64,000 bases of DNA from Bryobacterales bacterium. GTDB lineage: Bacteria > Acidobacteriota > Terriglobia > Bryobacterales > Bryobacteraceae. Shown here piece after piece: positions 18,272 to 27,589 of this stretch. The notes beneath the pieces were generated by a model that saw only the letters and a list, made by a program, of their open reading frames with translations, was not told the DNA's origin and did not search any database. The DNA lies in contig JADJOP010000007.1 of the NCBI GenBank assembly GCA_016713735.1, positions 255,356 to 319,355 on the forward strand, in the 5' to 3' direction. A program made the position numbers and the translations under genes. Positions within the stretch are counted from its first letter, which is position 1. The number at the start of each line of letters is the position of its first letter.

Positions 18272-19804
18272 ATGCCCCGATATGCCGCTATCGACATCGG
18301 CTCCAACTCGGTTCGCATGTTGGCCGCCGATGTCGACTCGCACGGTAACCTCATACAACTCGCCAGTGAGCGCCAGGTGACGCGCCTCGGCGAAAGCGTG
18401 TTTGGCCAGGGCATTATTTCCGAACAGGCGATGACGCTGGCCTGCGGTGTGCTGGCGCGCATGGCGCAGAGCTATCGCAAACATGACATCAAGGCCGTGC
18501 GCGCCGTGGCCACGGCGGCCGTGCGCGACGCAAGCAACCAGCGGATCTTCCTCGACCGCGCCAGCGAGGCCATCGGTTCACCGGTGGAAATTGTTTCCGG
18601 GCAGGAAGAGGCGCGGCTGATTCACCTCGGCGTGCAGATGCGCTGGCCGCATCCGCGCAGCCGGATTCTGATCATCGACATTGGCGGCGGCAGCGCGGAG
18701 ATCATCGCCGGCGAGAACGGGAAGTTTCGCGATGCCTTTTCGCGGCCGCTGGGGGCGGTGCGGTTGACGGGCATGTTTTGCAAGCACGATCCGCCGGGGA
18801 CCGATGAACTGGCCGCGCTGCACGAGTGGATTGAAGAGAAGGCCTCGGTGGCGATCGAGAAGTTCCGGCGGCTGCAGTTCCAGCGCGTCATCGCGACATC
18901 GGCGACGGCATCAGCGATTGTGTGCGCGGCCAACCGCATTCCACGAGCGCGGCGCGAGGAGGCCGACCGGAGGCGGGCCACGGCGGCGCAGATCCGCAAG
19001 CTCTTTCGCGACCTCTCCGCGCGCGACCTGGCGCAGCGGCGGCGCATCACCGGCATCGGCCCGCGGCGTTCGGAGATCATCGTGCCCGGCGCGGCCGTGC
19101 TCATGCACGTGCTCGATCAATTGAAGCAGCCGGCGCTCTACTACTGCGCGGCCGGCGTGCGCGAGGGCATCATTGCCGACCTGTCGCAGCGGCGCGTGGG
19201 CGAGGAACTCTCGCAGCTTTCGGCCGAGCAGCGGGCCGTGATTGAGCAGACAGCGCGGCGCTTTGGCGTGGACATCGCCCACGTGCGCAAGATCGCCTCG
19301 CTCGCGCATATTCTCTTTGAATCGCTCGAGCCGCTGCACCGCCTCACGCCCGACGCGGGCAAGCTGCTGGAGGCGGCGGCGTACCTCTACGACATCGGCC
19401 ACTACATCAGCGACACCGGGCACCACAAGCATTCCGAATACATCGTGCAGAACGCCGAGTTGCCGGGGTTCACGGCGCGCGAGCGTTTGCTGGTGGCTTC
19501 GTTGTGCCGCTTTCACCGCAAGTCGATGCCCGGCGCGCGGCATTTCGTGTTTCAGTCGCTGCCGGCCGAGGACCGGCGCATGCTGCTCATGCTGATTCCC
19601 CTGCTGCGGCTGGCCGACGCGCTCGACCGCGGCAAGGAGCAGCGCGTGCAGGCGCTGAAGTGTACGCTCAACAATGGAGCGGTGCAGTTGCGCATCAATT
19701 CGCAAAAGGGCATCGACCTGGAGGCCTGGGCGAGCGGCCGGGTGGCGGAGATTTTCGAGCAGATTTATGGACGGAGCCTTACGGTCACAACGGCACGCGG
19801 CTAG
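18272..19804 (+). CDS. ppx: Ppx/GppA-family exopolyphosphatase with C-terminal HD domain
   Basis: 510 residues. The ASKHA phosphatase core begins AAIDIGSNSVRML, with the second phosphate-binding loop LIIDIGGGSAEIIAGE (about 132-147). The C-terminal third is an HD-type domain with DIGHYI and HHKHSEYIV motifs, as in E. coli Ppx and GppA. The family degrades inorganic polyphosphate or hydrolyses pppGpp; the sequence alone does not separate them. The following CHAD genes, whose domain binds polyphosphate, favour polyphosphate. The stop overlaps the first CHAD frame by 38 nt. Confidence 0.88.
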   Translation: MPRYAAIDIGSNSVRMLAADVDSHGNLIQLASERQVTRLGESVFGQGIISEQAMTLACGVLARMAQSYRKHDIKAVRAVATAAVRDASNQRIFLDRASEAIGSPVEIVSGQEEARLIHLGVQMRWPHPRSRILIIDIGGGSAEIIAGENGKFRDAFSRPLGAVRLTGMFCKHDPPGTDELAALHEWIEEKASVAIEKFRRLQFQRVIATSATASAIVCAANRIPRARREEADRRRATAAQIRKLFRDLSARDLAQRRRITGIGPRRSEIIVPGAAVLMHVLDQLKQPALYYCAAGVREGIIADLSQRRVGEELSQLSAEQRAVIEQTARRFGVDIAHVRKIASLAHILFESLEPLHRLTPDAGKLLEAAAYLYDIGHYISDTGHHKHSEYIVQNAELPGFTARERLLVASLCRFHRKSMPGARHFVFQSLPAEDRRMLLMLIPLLRLADALDRGKEQRVQALKCTLNNGAVQLRINSQKGIDLEAWASGRVAEIFEQIYGRSLTVTTARG

Positions 19805-20222
19805 CCGGCTCACGCTGCGGCAGTATGCCCACGAGACGCTGCGCAGCCGGCTCGGACGCGTGGCGTTTGAACTGCGCCATACGCGGCAGTCGCTCGATGA
19901 GGAGCGGATCCATGACCTGCGCGTGTCCATCCGCCGGCTGGGCGCGGCCATGCGCATCTTCCGCGATACGCTGCCCGCCGCCGAGGCCAAGCGGGTAAGG
20001 GGCGAGTTGAAGGAGATCATGGAGCAGGCCGGGGCGGTGCGTGAGTTGGACATCGCGCTGGAGCTGGCGGCCAAGGCCGGGGTGGCCGAGTCGTCGCCGC
20101 TGGTGGCGATTCTGCGGGCGCAGCGCGGCGAAGGGGAGCGGCGGCTGCTGGAGGCGGTACGTTCGGCCTGGCGCGGGAATGCAAGCCTGCGCTGGCGCGA
20201 ACGGCTGCAATTGCACGCATGA
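19767..20222 (+). CDS. CHAD domain protein, N-terminal half
   Basis: 151 residues from the ATG at 19767. The text LTLRQYAHETLRSRLGRVAF, HDLRVSIRRLGAAMRIF and GAVRELDIALELA is the first four-helix half of a CHAD domain, with its conserved His and basic residues. CHAD domains bind polyphosphate. The frame stops at 20222, and the second half continues from an ATG overlapping that stop. Either one CHAD gene is interrupted by a one-base indel near 20220, or the protein is naturally made as two coupled chains. Confidence 0.75.
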   Translation: MDGALRSQRHAASRLTLRQYAHETLRSRLGRVAFELRHTRQSLDEERIHDLRVSIRRLGAAMRIFRDTLPAAEAKRVRGELKEIMEQAGAVRELDIALELAAKAGVAESSPLVAILRAQRGEGERRLLEAVRSAWRGNASLRWRERLQLHA

Positions 20223-20704
20223 AAGGACTGGCGCATCCGGCGTGGCAACTCGAAGAGCTCACTCCGGTGAACGCGGCGCGTGTGTTGCCGGAGCTGGCCG
20301 AAAGCTATTTCAAACGAGGCGACAAGGCCGCGCGCGAGGGCACGAGCGAGGAGAAACTGCATGGCTTCCGGCTCAACACCAAGGAGTTCCGCTATACGCT
20401 GGAGGCCTTTCGCCCGCTCTATGGTCCGGCAATGGACCGGCACATCGCGCACGTGCGGCGCGTGCAGACGGTGCTGGGCGATTTAAACGACTGCCGGGCC
20501 ACGGCGGCGCTGCTGGAGCCATATGAAGCGGTGGCGGTGGCCGAGGTGGGGCTGATGCGGCGCTTTCTCGACGCCGAGCGCGAGCGGCTGCGGGCGCGGT
20601 TTGCCGAGGTGTGGGCGGAGTTGTATGGCGAGGAGCGGAAACGGCGCCTGCTGAGCCAGTATTTGCGGACCCGAGTGGCGGCGGGCGCGAGCGCTGAATT
20701 ATAA
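20219..20704 (+). CDS. CHAD domain protein, C-terminal half
   Basis: 161 residues from an ATG forming an ATGA overlap with the preceding stop. It holds the second CHAD half: LHGFRLNTKEFRYTLEAF, RRVQTVLGDLNDCRATAALL and a basic C-terminus. A complete CHAD protein is normally a single chain of roughly 300 residues, which matches the sum of the two frames. It is therefore best read as the other part of the gene beginning at 19767. Confidence 0.75.
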   Translation: MKGLAHPAWQLEELTPVNAARVLPELAESYFKRGDKAAREGTSEEKLHGFRLNTKEFRYTLEAFRPLYGPAMDRHIAHVRRVQTVLGDLNDCRATAALLEPYEAVAVAEVGLMRRFLDAERERLRARFAEVWAELYGEERKRRLLSQYLRTRVAAGASAEL

Positions 20705-20723
20705 TGGGCATTGTGCCTCCTGC

Positions 20724-20797
20724 TGGGAGGTCGTCTAACGGTAAGACTGCGGACTCTGGATCCGCCTATCGGGGTTCGAATCCCTGCCTCCCAGCCA
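20724..20797 (+). tRNA. tRNA-Gln (anticodon CTG)
   Basis: The acceptor stem TGGGAGG pairs with CCTCCCA. The anticodon stem GCGGA/TCCGC encloses the loop CTCTGGA, giving anticodon CTG (codon CAG). The T arm is GGGG-TTCGAAT-CCCT. A G discriminator and an encoded CCA end the gene. It lies 19 bp after the CHAD gene on the same strand. Confidence 0.95.
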
Positions 20798-20908
20798 ATC
20801 GCTACTCCCCCTCCTCCGCTTTCCTGTTTCCTCCCCTGTTTGAGCGCCCCAGCGCCGGATTTGAGCGCTCACGCCCCCGGTTCGCGCGTTTTCCCATGGG
20901 AGATCACA

Positions 20909-21784
<876 letters not shown>

Positions 21785-21788
21785 GCCG

Positions 21789-23150
21789 CTACGCGCCCAC
21801 GGCGGCGCGCGCTTCGGCCACGGCGCCTTCCATCTCGGCGCGGTATTGGGCCAGGAGATCGGGCGTGGTGGCTTCAAAGCGCAGCACAAGCACGGGCTGC
21901 GTGTTGGAGGCCCGCGCCAGTCCCCAGCCGTGCTCAAAGAGCACGCGCACGCCGTCGACGCTGATCACCTTGTGCGACTTTGAGTAGCGCTCCGAGACGC
22001 GGCGGATGATCTCAAACTTCGTCTCGTCGGTGCAATCGACGCGGATCTCCGGCGTGGAGACGGTGACGGGCAGGCCGGCTGTTTGGGCCGAGAGCGGCTT
22101 GCCGGAGTTAGCGACGATTTCGATGAGGCGGCAGGCGGCGTAGAGGGCGTCGTCGTAGCCGTGGTAGCGGTCGGCGAAGAACATGTGGCCGGACATCTCG
22201 CCGGCCAGTTCGGCGTGCTCCTCTTTCATCTTGGCCTTGATGAGCGAGTGGCCGGTCTTGTACATGATCGGGTTGCCGCCGAGCTTTTCGATCTCGTCGT
22301 ACATGACCTGCGAACACTTCACTTCGCCGATGAACTTGGCGCCGGGCTTGCGGGTGAGAATCTCGCGGGCGTAGATGAGCAGCAGGTAGTCGCCCCAGAT
22401 GACGTTGCCGTGCTCGTCGACGGCGCCGATGCGGTCGGCGTCGCCATCGAAGGCAATGCCGAGTTCGGCGCCTTCGCGGCGGACGGCCTCCTGCAGCAGG
22501 TGGAGGTTCTCTTCGACGGTCGGGTCGGGATGGTGGTTGGGGAAGTTGCCGTCCATCTCGAAGTAGAGCTCGGTGGCGTCGACGTTGAGTGTGCGCAGCA
22601 AGCGCGTCATGGCCGGACCGGCGGTGCCGTTGCCGGCGTCGATGACCACCTTCACCTTGCGTTCCCAATTGAAGAACGACGCCACGTCGGCCACGTAGTC
22701 GGCGATGATGTCGAGGTGCGTGACGCTTCCCTGCCCCGAGGCATAGTCGCCGCCTCGGATGATGCGGTAGAGCTCCTGGATCTCATCGCCGTGGATGGTG
22801 GAGGCGCCGCAGACGACCTTGAAGCCGTTATAGTCCTTGGGATTGTGGCTGCCGGTGATCTGGATGCCGCCGTCGGCCTTGAGATGCATGCAGGAGAAGT
22901 AGAGGGCGGGCGTGGGCACGACGCCGACATCGGTAACGTCGCATCCCGAGGCCACGAGCCCGGCGGCCAGGGCGTCGCGGAGGCGGCCGCCGGAGAGGCG
23001 GCAATCGCGGCCTAAATTGACGCGCTTGCCGGACTTGCGCTGGAGGTAGGTGCCGATGGCGCGGCCAAGCAGTTCAATGCCTTCGCTGGGCAGATCAACG
23101 TCGGCGATGCCGCGAATGTCGTACTCGCGGAAGATAGTGGGTTTGAGCAT
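21789..23150 (-). CDS. manB: Phosphomannomutase/phosphoglucomutase
   Basis: 453 residues, alpha-D-phosphohexomutase family. The phosphoserine loop is TGSHNPKDYNG (Ser101), the metal loop DGDADRIG (235-242) and the sugar-binding loop GEMSGH. The start MLKPTIFREYDIRG is the family's usual one. The enzyme interconverts 1- and 6-phosphates of mannose or glucose in the cytoplasm and supplies precursors for polysaccharides and lipopolysaccharide. The symbol is tentative because PMM and PGM activities are not separable by eye. Confidence 0.92.
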   Translation of the reverse strand: MLKPTIFREYDIRGIADVDLPSEGIELLGRAIGTYLQRKSGKRVNLGRDCRLSGGRLRDALAAGLVASGCDVTDVGVVPTPALYFSCMHLKADGGIQITGSHNPKDYNGFKVVCGASTIHGDEIQELYRIIRGGDYASGQGSVTHLDIIADYVADVASFFNWERKVKVVIDAGNGTAGPAMTRLLRTLNVDATELYFEMDGNFPNHHPDPTVEENLHLLQEAVRREGAELGIAFDGDADRIGAVDEHGNVIWGDYLLLIYAREILTRKPGAKFIGEVKCSQVMYDEIEKLGGNPIMYKTGHSLIKAKMKEEHAELAGEMSGHMFFADRYHGYDDALYAACRLIEIVANSGKPLSAQTAGLPVTVSTPEIRVDCTDETKFEIIRRVSERYSKSHKVISVDGVRVLFEHGWGLARASNTQPVLVLRFEATTPDLLAQYRAEMEGAVAEARAAVGA

Positions 23151-23195
23151 TCCCTCTGACGTTACCAGAGATACCGGCAGAGGGGTGAGCGAGGC

Positions 23196-23438
23196 TTAGT
23201 CGACCTGGCGGAGTTTCTCGTGCACGTAATCGAGGGCGGCCTGCAACTGGGCCACGCGGCGGGGATGCGTGGCGGCTGCTAATTCGCGTTCAATGCGCGC
23301 CACGTCTAGCTGCAAAAGGTGGACCCGCGCATTGCGTTCCAGTTGTTCGGCTGTGATTCTTGATTTTCGAGCGCGCATCGACTCCTCGGCCAGCGCCTGC
23401 TGGGATTCGACTTCTTTACTTTCCCAACCGCGAGCCAT
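23196..23438 (-). CDS. Short coiled-coil hypothetical protein
   Basis: 80 residues from the ATG at 23438 (MARGWESKEVESQQALAEES). Highly charged helical text (ITAEQLERNARVHLLQLDVA) suggests a coiled coil. There is no membrane segment or signal. It is unrecognised. It sits between the sugar isomerase and phosphomannomutase genes on the same strand and may be cotranscribed. Confidence 0.6.
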   Translation of the reverse strand: MARGWESKEVESQQALAEESMRARKSRITAEQLERNARVHLLQLDVARIERELAAATHPRRVAQLQAALDYVHEKLRQVD

Positions 23439-23487
23439 ATTGACCCGTATCCAGGATAGCGCTTCCCAGGGTGGGCGGGGGAACAAA

Positions 23488-24519
23488 CTACGCGATGAGC
23501 CCTAATTGTTCGCGGGCGAAGGCGAGGCAGGTCTTCACATTGTTCTCCTCGTCGCGGGCCTGGGCGGCCTGGGGCAGGCGGCTCAGCCAGGGCAGCCCTT
23601 GCAGGGGCTTGTGCTGGCGGGCGCGGCGCAGAGCGGCGGCGAGCAGCGCGGCGTCGCGGCCGGGCATGGTGACCCAATACTTCTCCGTCAGGCAGGGGAT
23701 CTTCAGCGGATCGCGCGTGATCATCTCCAAGGTGAACTTCGTCGCCGGGCGGTGGCGGCGGACGAGTTCGATGGCGCGTTTGAGATTCACATAGCCCGCG
23801 CCGAAGGTGACCTCAGAGAGCAGAAAGCCGTCGGCGTAGGGCTCCACGCCCATGTCTTTGATGTGCGTGGAGAGGGCGTAGGGGGCGAGGGCTTCGATGA
23901 AGGCGTCGGCGTCGTCGAGCAGCGAGACGTTGTTGCCGGTGTCGAGGCAGAGGCCGAAATAAGGGCTCTCGAATTCCTTGAGGAGCTTGAGCAGCTCTTC
24001 CTGCGTCCAGTCCTTGTGGTTCTCGATGGCGATGGGGACCTTGTGCTTTTCGGCGAGCGGGATGGTGCGGGCGAGTTTGGCGCGCGAGTCGGCGACAAAG
24101 CGCTTCCAGGCGTCCATGGTGGCGAAGGTCTCATAGCGGCGGCCGCTCAGGCAGGTGGAGCGGAGGCAGAGAGCGCCGGCTTCCCTGGCTGTGCGCAACT
24201 GGGCCTCGTAGGCGGCAGTGTCGTCGCCGGCAAGCGCCGCCATGCCTTCGTAGTACATGCCGAGCTGTTCGCAGCGGGCGCGCAGTTTGGCCGCCGTACC
24301 GGGTGTGGGCAGCGGGGCCTGAATGCCGCCCGCGCCGAGGCCGTGACACATTTCCAGGAAGGCATGCGGATCGCGGATGCGCTTGATGGTGAGGTAGCTG
24401 TTGCTGGCCACGCCCATCGAGGTGCGTAAGGGAGCGGTGCTGAGCGGCGCGGCGGTGAGTGGAGCGGCGCTCGGCGCGGCCACCGCCGCGGCGGTGGTGA
24501 GAAACTCGCGGCGCTTCAT
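23488..24519 (-). CDS. Exported TIM-barrel sugar isomerase/epimerase-like protein
   Basis: 343 residues from the ATG at 24519. This start overlaps the stop of the Gfo/Idh/MocA gene by 4 nt and gives a twin-arginine-type leader (MKRREFLTTAAAVAAPSAAP). The domain is the xylose-isomerase-like/AP-endonuclease-2 TIM barrel, with VPIAIENHKDWTQEE, FGLCLDTGNN, STHIKDMG and TLEMITRDPL carrying the usual Glu/His/Asp metal ligands. Such proteins are often paired with Gfo/Idh/MocA oxidoreductases in carbohydrate modification; the substrate is unknown. Confidence 0.82.
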   Translation of the reverse strand: MKRREFLTTAAAVAAPSAAPLTAAPLSTAPLRTSMGVASNSYLTIKRIRDPHAFLEMCHGLGAGGIQAPLPTPGTAAKLRARCEQLGMYYEGMAALAGDDTAAYEAQLRTAREAGALCLRSTCLSGRRYETFATMDAWKRFVADSRAKLARTIPLAEKHKVPIAIENHKDWTQEELLKLLKEFESPYFGLCLDTGNNVSLLDDADAFIEALAPYALSTHIKDMGVEPYADGFLLSEVTFGAGYVNLKRAIELVRRHRPATKFTLEMITRDPLKIPCLTEKYWVTMPGRDAALLAAALRRARQHKPLQGLPWLSRLPQAAQARDEENNVKTCLAFAREQLGLIA

Positions 24520-25859
24520 GCCAGCAGGCTCTTCAGCACGCCGTCCCAGGGCTTGCGGTAGGGGCGTTCGAGCATCGCCGCGGCTTCCTTGTCGCCGATG
24601 ATCTCTTCCTTCGCCGGGTCCCACTTCAACTTGCGGCCAAGGCGCAGGCTGATGTTGGCGAGGTGGCAGGCGACGGCGACGCGATGTCCATCTTCGACCT
24701 CGGAAATAGGCTTCTGGCGCGACTTGACGCAATCGAGGAAGTTGCGCGCGTGCAGATCAAACTGCTCGTCCGAGGAGCCGGGTTGCTTCAATTCCATCGT
24801 CCACGGCTCGGGCTTCACCTGCTGGCGTTGCGCGCCGCCCACGGCCGCGCCCTTGAATCGCGGAATGGCGTTTTCCGGCGGGAACTTCATGTCGGAGACG
24901 ACATCAAAGCCGCCGCGGCCCACTTGCAGGCTGCCCTTAGTCCCATAGAAGCAGAGGCTGGGACCGCCGCGGTGGCCGAGGCTCGCCTCGCGGCAGGAGT
25001 AGATGGCCGTGAAGCCTGGATACTCATAGATGGCGTCCTGCGTGTCGGGCGTTTCGCCGTTGTCTTCGAGGGCGAAGCGGCCTCCGGCGCTGTAGACGCT
25101 TGTGGGCCCCAGCACGTCCAGGAAGAAGTGGACGATGTCGATGTGGTGCGCGCCGAGGTTGGTCATCTGGCCGCCGGAGTAGTCCCAGAACCAGCGGAAA
25201 TGGTAGATGCCGCGCTTGGGATTAAAGGGCCGTTTGGGGGCGGGGCCGAGCCACATGTCGTAATCGAAGTCGGCCGGGGCGGCGCCATCGGGCGGCGCGC
25301 CAAAGCCGGGCATGATGTTGCGGAACGAACTCATGCGGACCGACATCACTTTGCCGAGGTGGCCGTTGCGGATGATCTCGCGGGCCTTTTGATAGTGCAG
25401 GCCGGAGCGCTGCTGCGTGCCCGTCTGCACGACGCGCTTGTGTTTGCGGGCGACCTGCGTCATCCAGCGGCCTTCGCGGGCAAAGAGCGTGAGCGGCTTT
25501 TCTACGTAAACGTCCTTGCCCGAGGCGCAGGCCATCATGGTGTGCAAGGCGTGCCAGTGGTCGGGCGTGGAGACGACGACGGCTTGCACATCTTTGTCCT
25601 CGAGCATTTTGCGGAAGTCGCGATAGGGCTTGGCGCGGCCGCCGAGTTCGGCGACGCCCTGGTCGAGGCGCGGCTGATAGGTTTCGGCCATGGCCACCAT
25701 GTCGGCGTCCTTCTGGCGCTTGAAATCGAAGACATGCTGCGCGCCAATGAGGCCGTAGCCGATGAAGCCGACGCCGACGCGGTCGTTGGCGCCGAGGATG
25801 CGCTGGTAGCTGGAAGCGGCGATCGCCGTCAACGCGGTACGGCGGGAGAGATCGTTCAT
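24516..25859 (-). CDS. Gfo/Idh/MocA family oxidoreductase, probably exported
   Basis: 447 residues. A short leader with paired arginines (MNDLSRRTALTAIAASSY) precedes the Rossmann fold VGVGFIGYGLIGAQHV. VVVSTPDHWHALHTMMACAS and VYVEKPLT (catalytic Lys of EKP) are family hallmarks, and the C-terminal alpha/beta domain has LGAHHIDIVHFF. These enzymes act on sugars or cyclitols with NAD(P). It starts 12 nt after rluA and overlaps the sugar isomerase gene, suggesting joint expression and a shared carbohydrate pathway. Confidence 0.88.
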   Translation of the reverse strand: MNDLSRRTALTAIAASSYQRILGANDRVGVGFIGYGLIGAQHVFDFKRQKDADMVAMAETYQPRLDQGVAELGGRAKPYRDFRKMLEDKDVQAVVVSTPDHWHALHTMMACASGKDVYVEKPLTLFAREGRWMTQVARKHKRVVQTGTQQRSGLHYQKAREIIRNGHLGKVMSVRMSSFRNIMPGFGAPPDGAAPADFDYDMWLGPAPKRPFNPKRGIYHFRWFWDYSGGQMTNLGAHHIDIVHFFLDVLGPTSVYSAGGRFALEDNGETPDTQDAIYEYPGFTAIYSCREASLGHRGGPSLCFYGTKGSLQVGRGGFDVVSDMKFPPENAIPRFKGAAVGGAQRQQVKPEPWTMELKQPGSSDEQFDLHARNFLDCVKSRQKPISEVEDGHRVAVACHLANISLRLGRKLKWDPAKEEIIGDKEAAAMLERPYRKPWDGVLKSLLA

Positions 25860-25871
25860 GGTGGAGAGATT

Positions 25872-26525
25872 TTATAACAGCGGGAATTCCGCCGCAGACT
25901 CGAACAACAGGCGTTCGTGCGTGACGGGATGGGAGAAGCCGAGGCGCCAGGCATGCAGGCAGAGACGCGGCGCGGGCGGGCCGCCGTAGATGGTGTCGCC
26001 GACGATGGGATGGCCGATGTGGAGGCAGTGGATGCGCAGTTGATTGGTGCGTCCGGTGATGGGGGTGAGGGCGAGCAGCGTGCGGTCCGCTTCGCGGCGG
26101 AGGACTTCGAGGCGCGATTGCGCGGCGCGGCCTTCTTCGCGAACACCCCATTGCGGGCGGGCCAGGCGGTCGCGTCCGATGGGGGCATCGACCAGTTGTT
26201 CATCAGCGGCGACGAGCCCGGCAACGAGGGCGAGGTAACGCTTCTCCACCGTGCGATGGAGAAACTGGAGCGCCAGCGAGTGAACAGCGTGGGCGGTTTT
26301 GGTGACGACCATGAGGCCAGAGGTGTGGCGATCGAGGCGGTGCGGCAGGCGGATGGCTTCGGCGGCGGGGGCGTGATGGAGCAGGCCGTTCATGAGCGTG
26401 CCGGAGCGTTCGCGCACGCTGGGGTGGACGAGCATGCCCGAGGGCTTATTGACGACGAGGAGGTGATCGTCTTCAAAGAGGATGTCGAGCGTGATCGGTT
26501 CGGGCGCGGCGGCGAGCGGGCTCAT
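25872..26525 (-). CDS. RluA-family pseudouridine synthase
   Basis: 217 residues, short for RluA because there is no N-terminal S4 domain. The catalytic motif is HRLDRHTSG (Asp65). NKPSGMLVHPS and TGRTNQLRIHCLHIGHPIVG are the other family blocks. It makes pseudouridine in rRNA or tRNA; without S4 it is closer to the RluA/TruC type than RluC/D. The start overlaps the anmK stop by 4 nt. Confidence 0.9.
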   Translation of the reverse strand: MSPLAAAPEPITLDILFEDDHLLVVNKPSGMLVHPSVRERSGTLMNGLLHHAPAAEAIRLPHRLDRHTSGLMVVTKTAHAVHSLALQFLHRTVEKRYLALVAGLVAADEQLVDAPIGRDRLARPQWGVREEGRAAQSRLEVLRREADRTLLALTPITGRTNQLRIHCLHIGHPIVGDTIYGGPPAPRLCLHAWRLGFSHPVTHERLLFESAAEFPLL

Positions 26526-27589
26526 CGCGGCGGCAGGCAGAGCTTGCCGAGAATGGCGGCGTAACGAGCGCCGGTGGCCGAGGGGACGTTGGAGGGCCGC
26601 TTGCGCCAGGTTTCGTAAGCGAGCAGGGCGAAGGCGATGGCCTCTTTGGCGTGGGCGTCGAGGCCGAATTCGCTGGATGTGGACATGCGTACGCCGGGCA
26701 GGAAGGCGGCAAGTTGGGCCATGAGGAAGGGATTGCGCGCGCCGCCGCCGCTGGCGATGAGGTCGTGAACGGGCGTTGGTGAGAAGCGATGAATGGCCTG
26801 AGCGATGGTGGCGGCGGTGAGCGCGGCGGCGGTGGCAAGCAGGTCGTTCAGCGGGAGCGCGGTGGCGAGCAGGCGGGCGAGGAACTCGACGCCATACTCT
26901 TCGCGGCCGGCGGATTTCGGCGGGCGGCGTCGGTAGAACGGCGCGCGCAGCAATTGAGAGAGAAGGGGGCGGTTGACATGGCCGCGCGCGGCCATGCGGC
27001 CATCGCGATCGTAGCGGAGGCGGCCATTGGTGGCGTGGGCGGCGAGGGCGTCCATCACCATGTTGCCGGGGCCGGTGTCCATGGCGATGACGTCAGCGAG
27101 CCGCGCACCGGCGGGGATGATGCTGATGTTGGCGATGCCGCCGATGTTGAGGGCGACGCGCGTGCGGCGCGGATGGCGGAAGAAGCGGTAATCGACGAAC
27201 GGCACCAGCGGCGCGCCTTCGCCACCGGCGGCAATGTCGGCGGGGCGGAAGTCGCAGACGACGGGCGCTCCGGCGCGGGCGGCGAGCACACTGCCGTCGC
27301 CGATTTGCAGCGTGGCGCGGCGGCCTTCGTGATAGATGGTCTGGCCGTGGCAGCCGATGAGATCGACGCGGCGCGGGATGGCTTTGGCGTAGAGCTCGGC
27401 GAGTTCAAAGTGAAGGCGGGCGATGTCGCGCGTGTGGCAGGCGGCGTTGGAGACGGCGAGCAGTCTTCGGCGCAGAGCGGCGGGGTAGGCGCACGAGCGG
27501 AAATCGAGGAGCCTGGCCGAGGGCATGTCGACGATGGCGACGTCGATGCCGTCGAGCGAGGTGCCGCTCATGATGCCGGCGACGATCAT
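26522..27589 (-). CDS. anmK: 1,6-anhydro-N-acetylmuramic acid kinase
   Basis: 355 residues. Signatures are GIMSGTSLDGIDVA at the N-terminus, CHGQTIYHE, NIGGIANIS, MDTGPGN and SGGGARN. AnmK cleaves and phosphorylates anhMurNAc released during cell-wall turnover, giving MurNAc-6-phosphate. The start overlaps mutS by 4 nt and the stop overlaps rluA by 4 nt. murQ is not adjacent. Confidence 0.93.
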   Translation of the reverse strand: MIVAGIMSGTSLDGIDVAIVDMPSARLLDFRSCAYPAALRRRLLAVSNAACHTRDIARLHFELAELYAKAIPRRVDLIGCHGQTIYHEGRRATLQIGDGSVLAARAGAPVVCDFRPADIAAGGEGAPLVPFVDYRFFRHPRRTRVALNIGGIANISIIPAGARLADVIAMDTGPGNMVMDALAAHATNGRLRYDRDGRMAARGHVNRPLLSQLLRAPFYRRRPPKSAGREEYGVEFLARLLATALPLNDLLATAAALTAATIAQAIHRFSPTPVHDLIASGGGARNPFLMAQLAAFLPGVRMSTSSEFGLDAHAKEAIAFALLAYETWRKRPSNVPSATGARYAAILGKLCLPPR

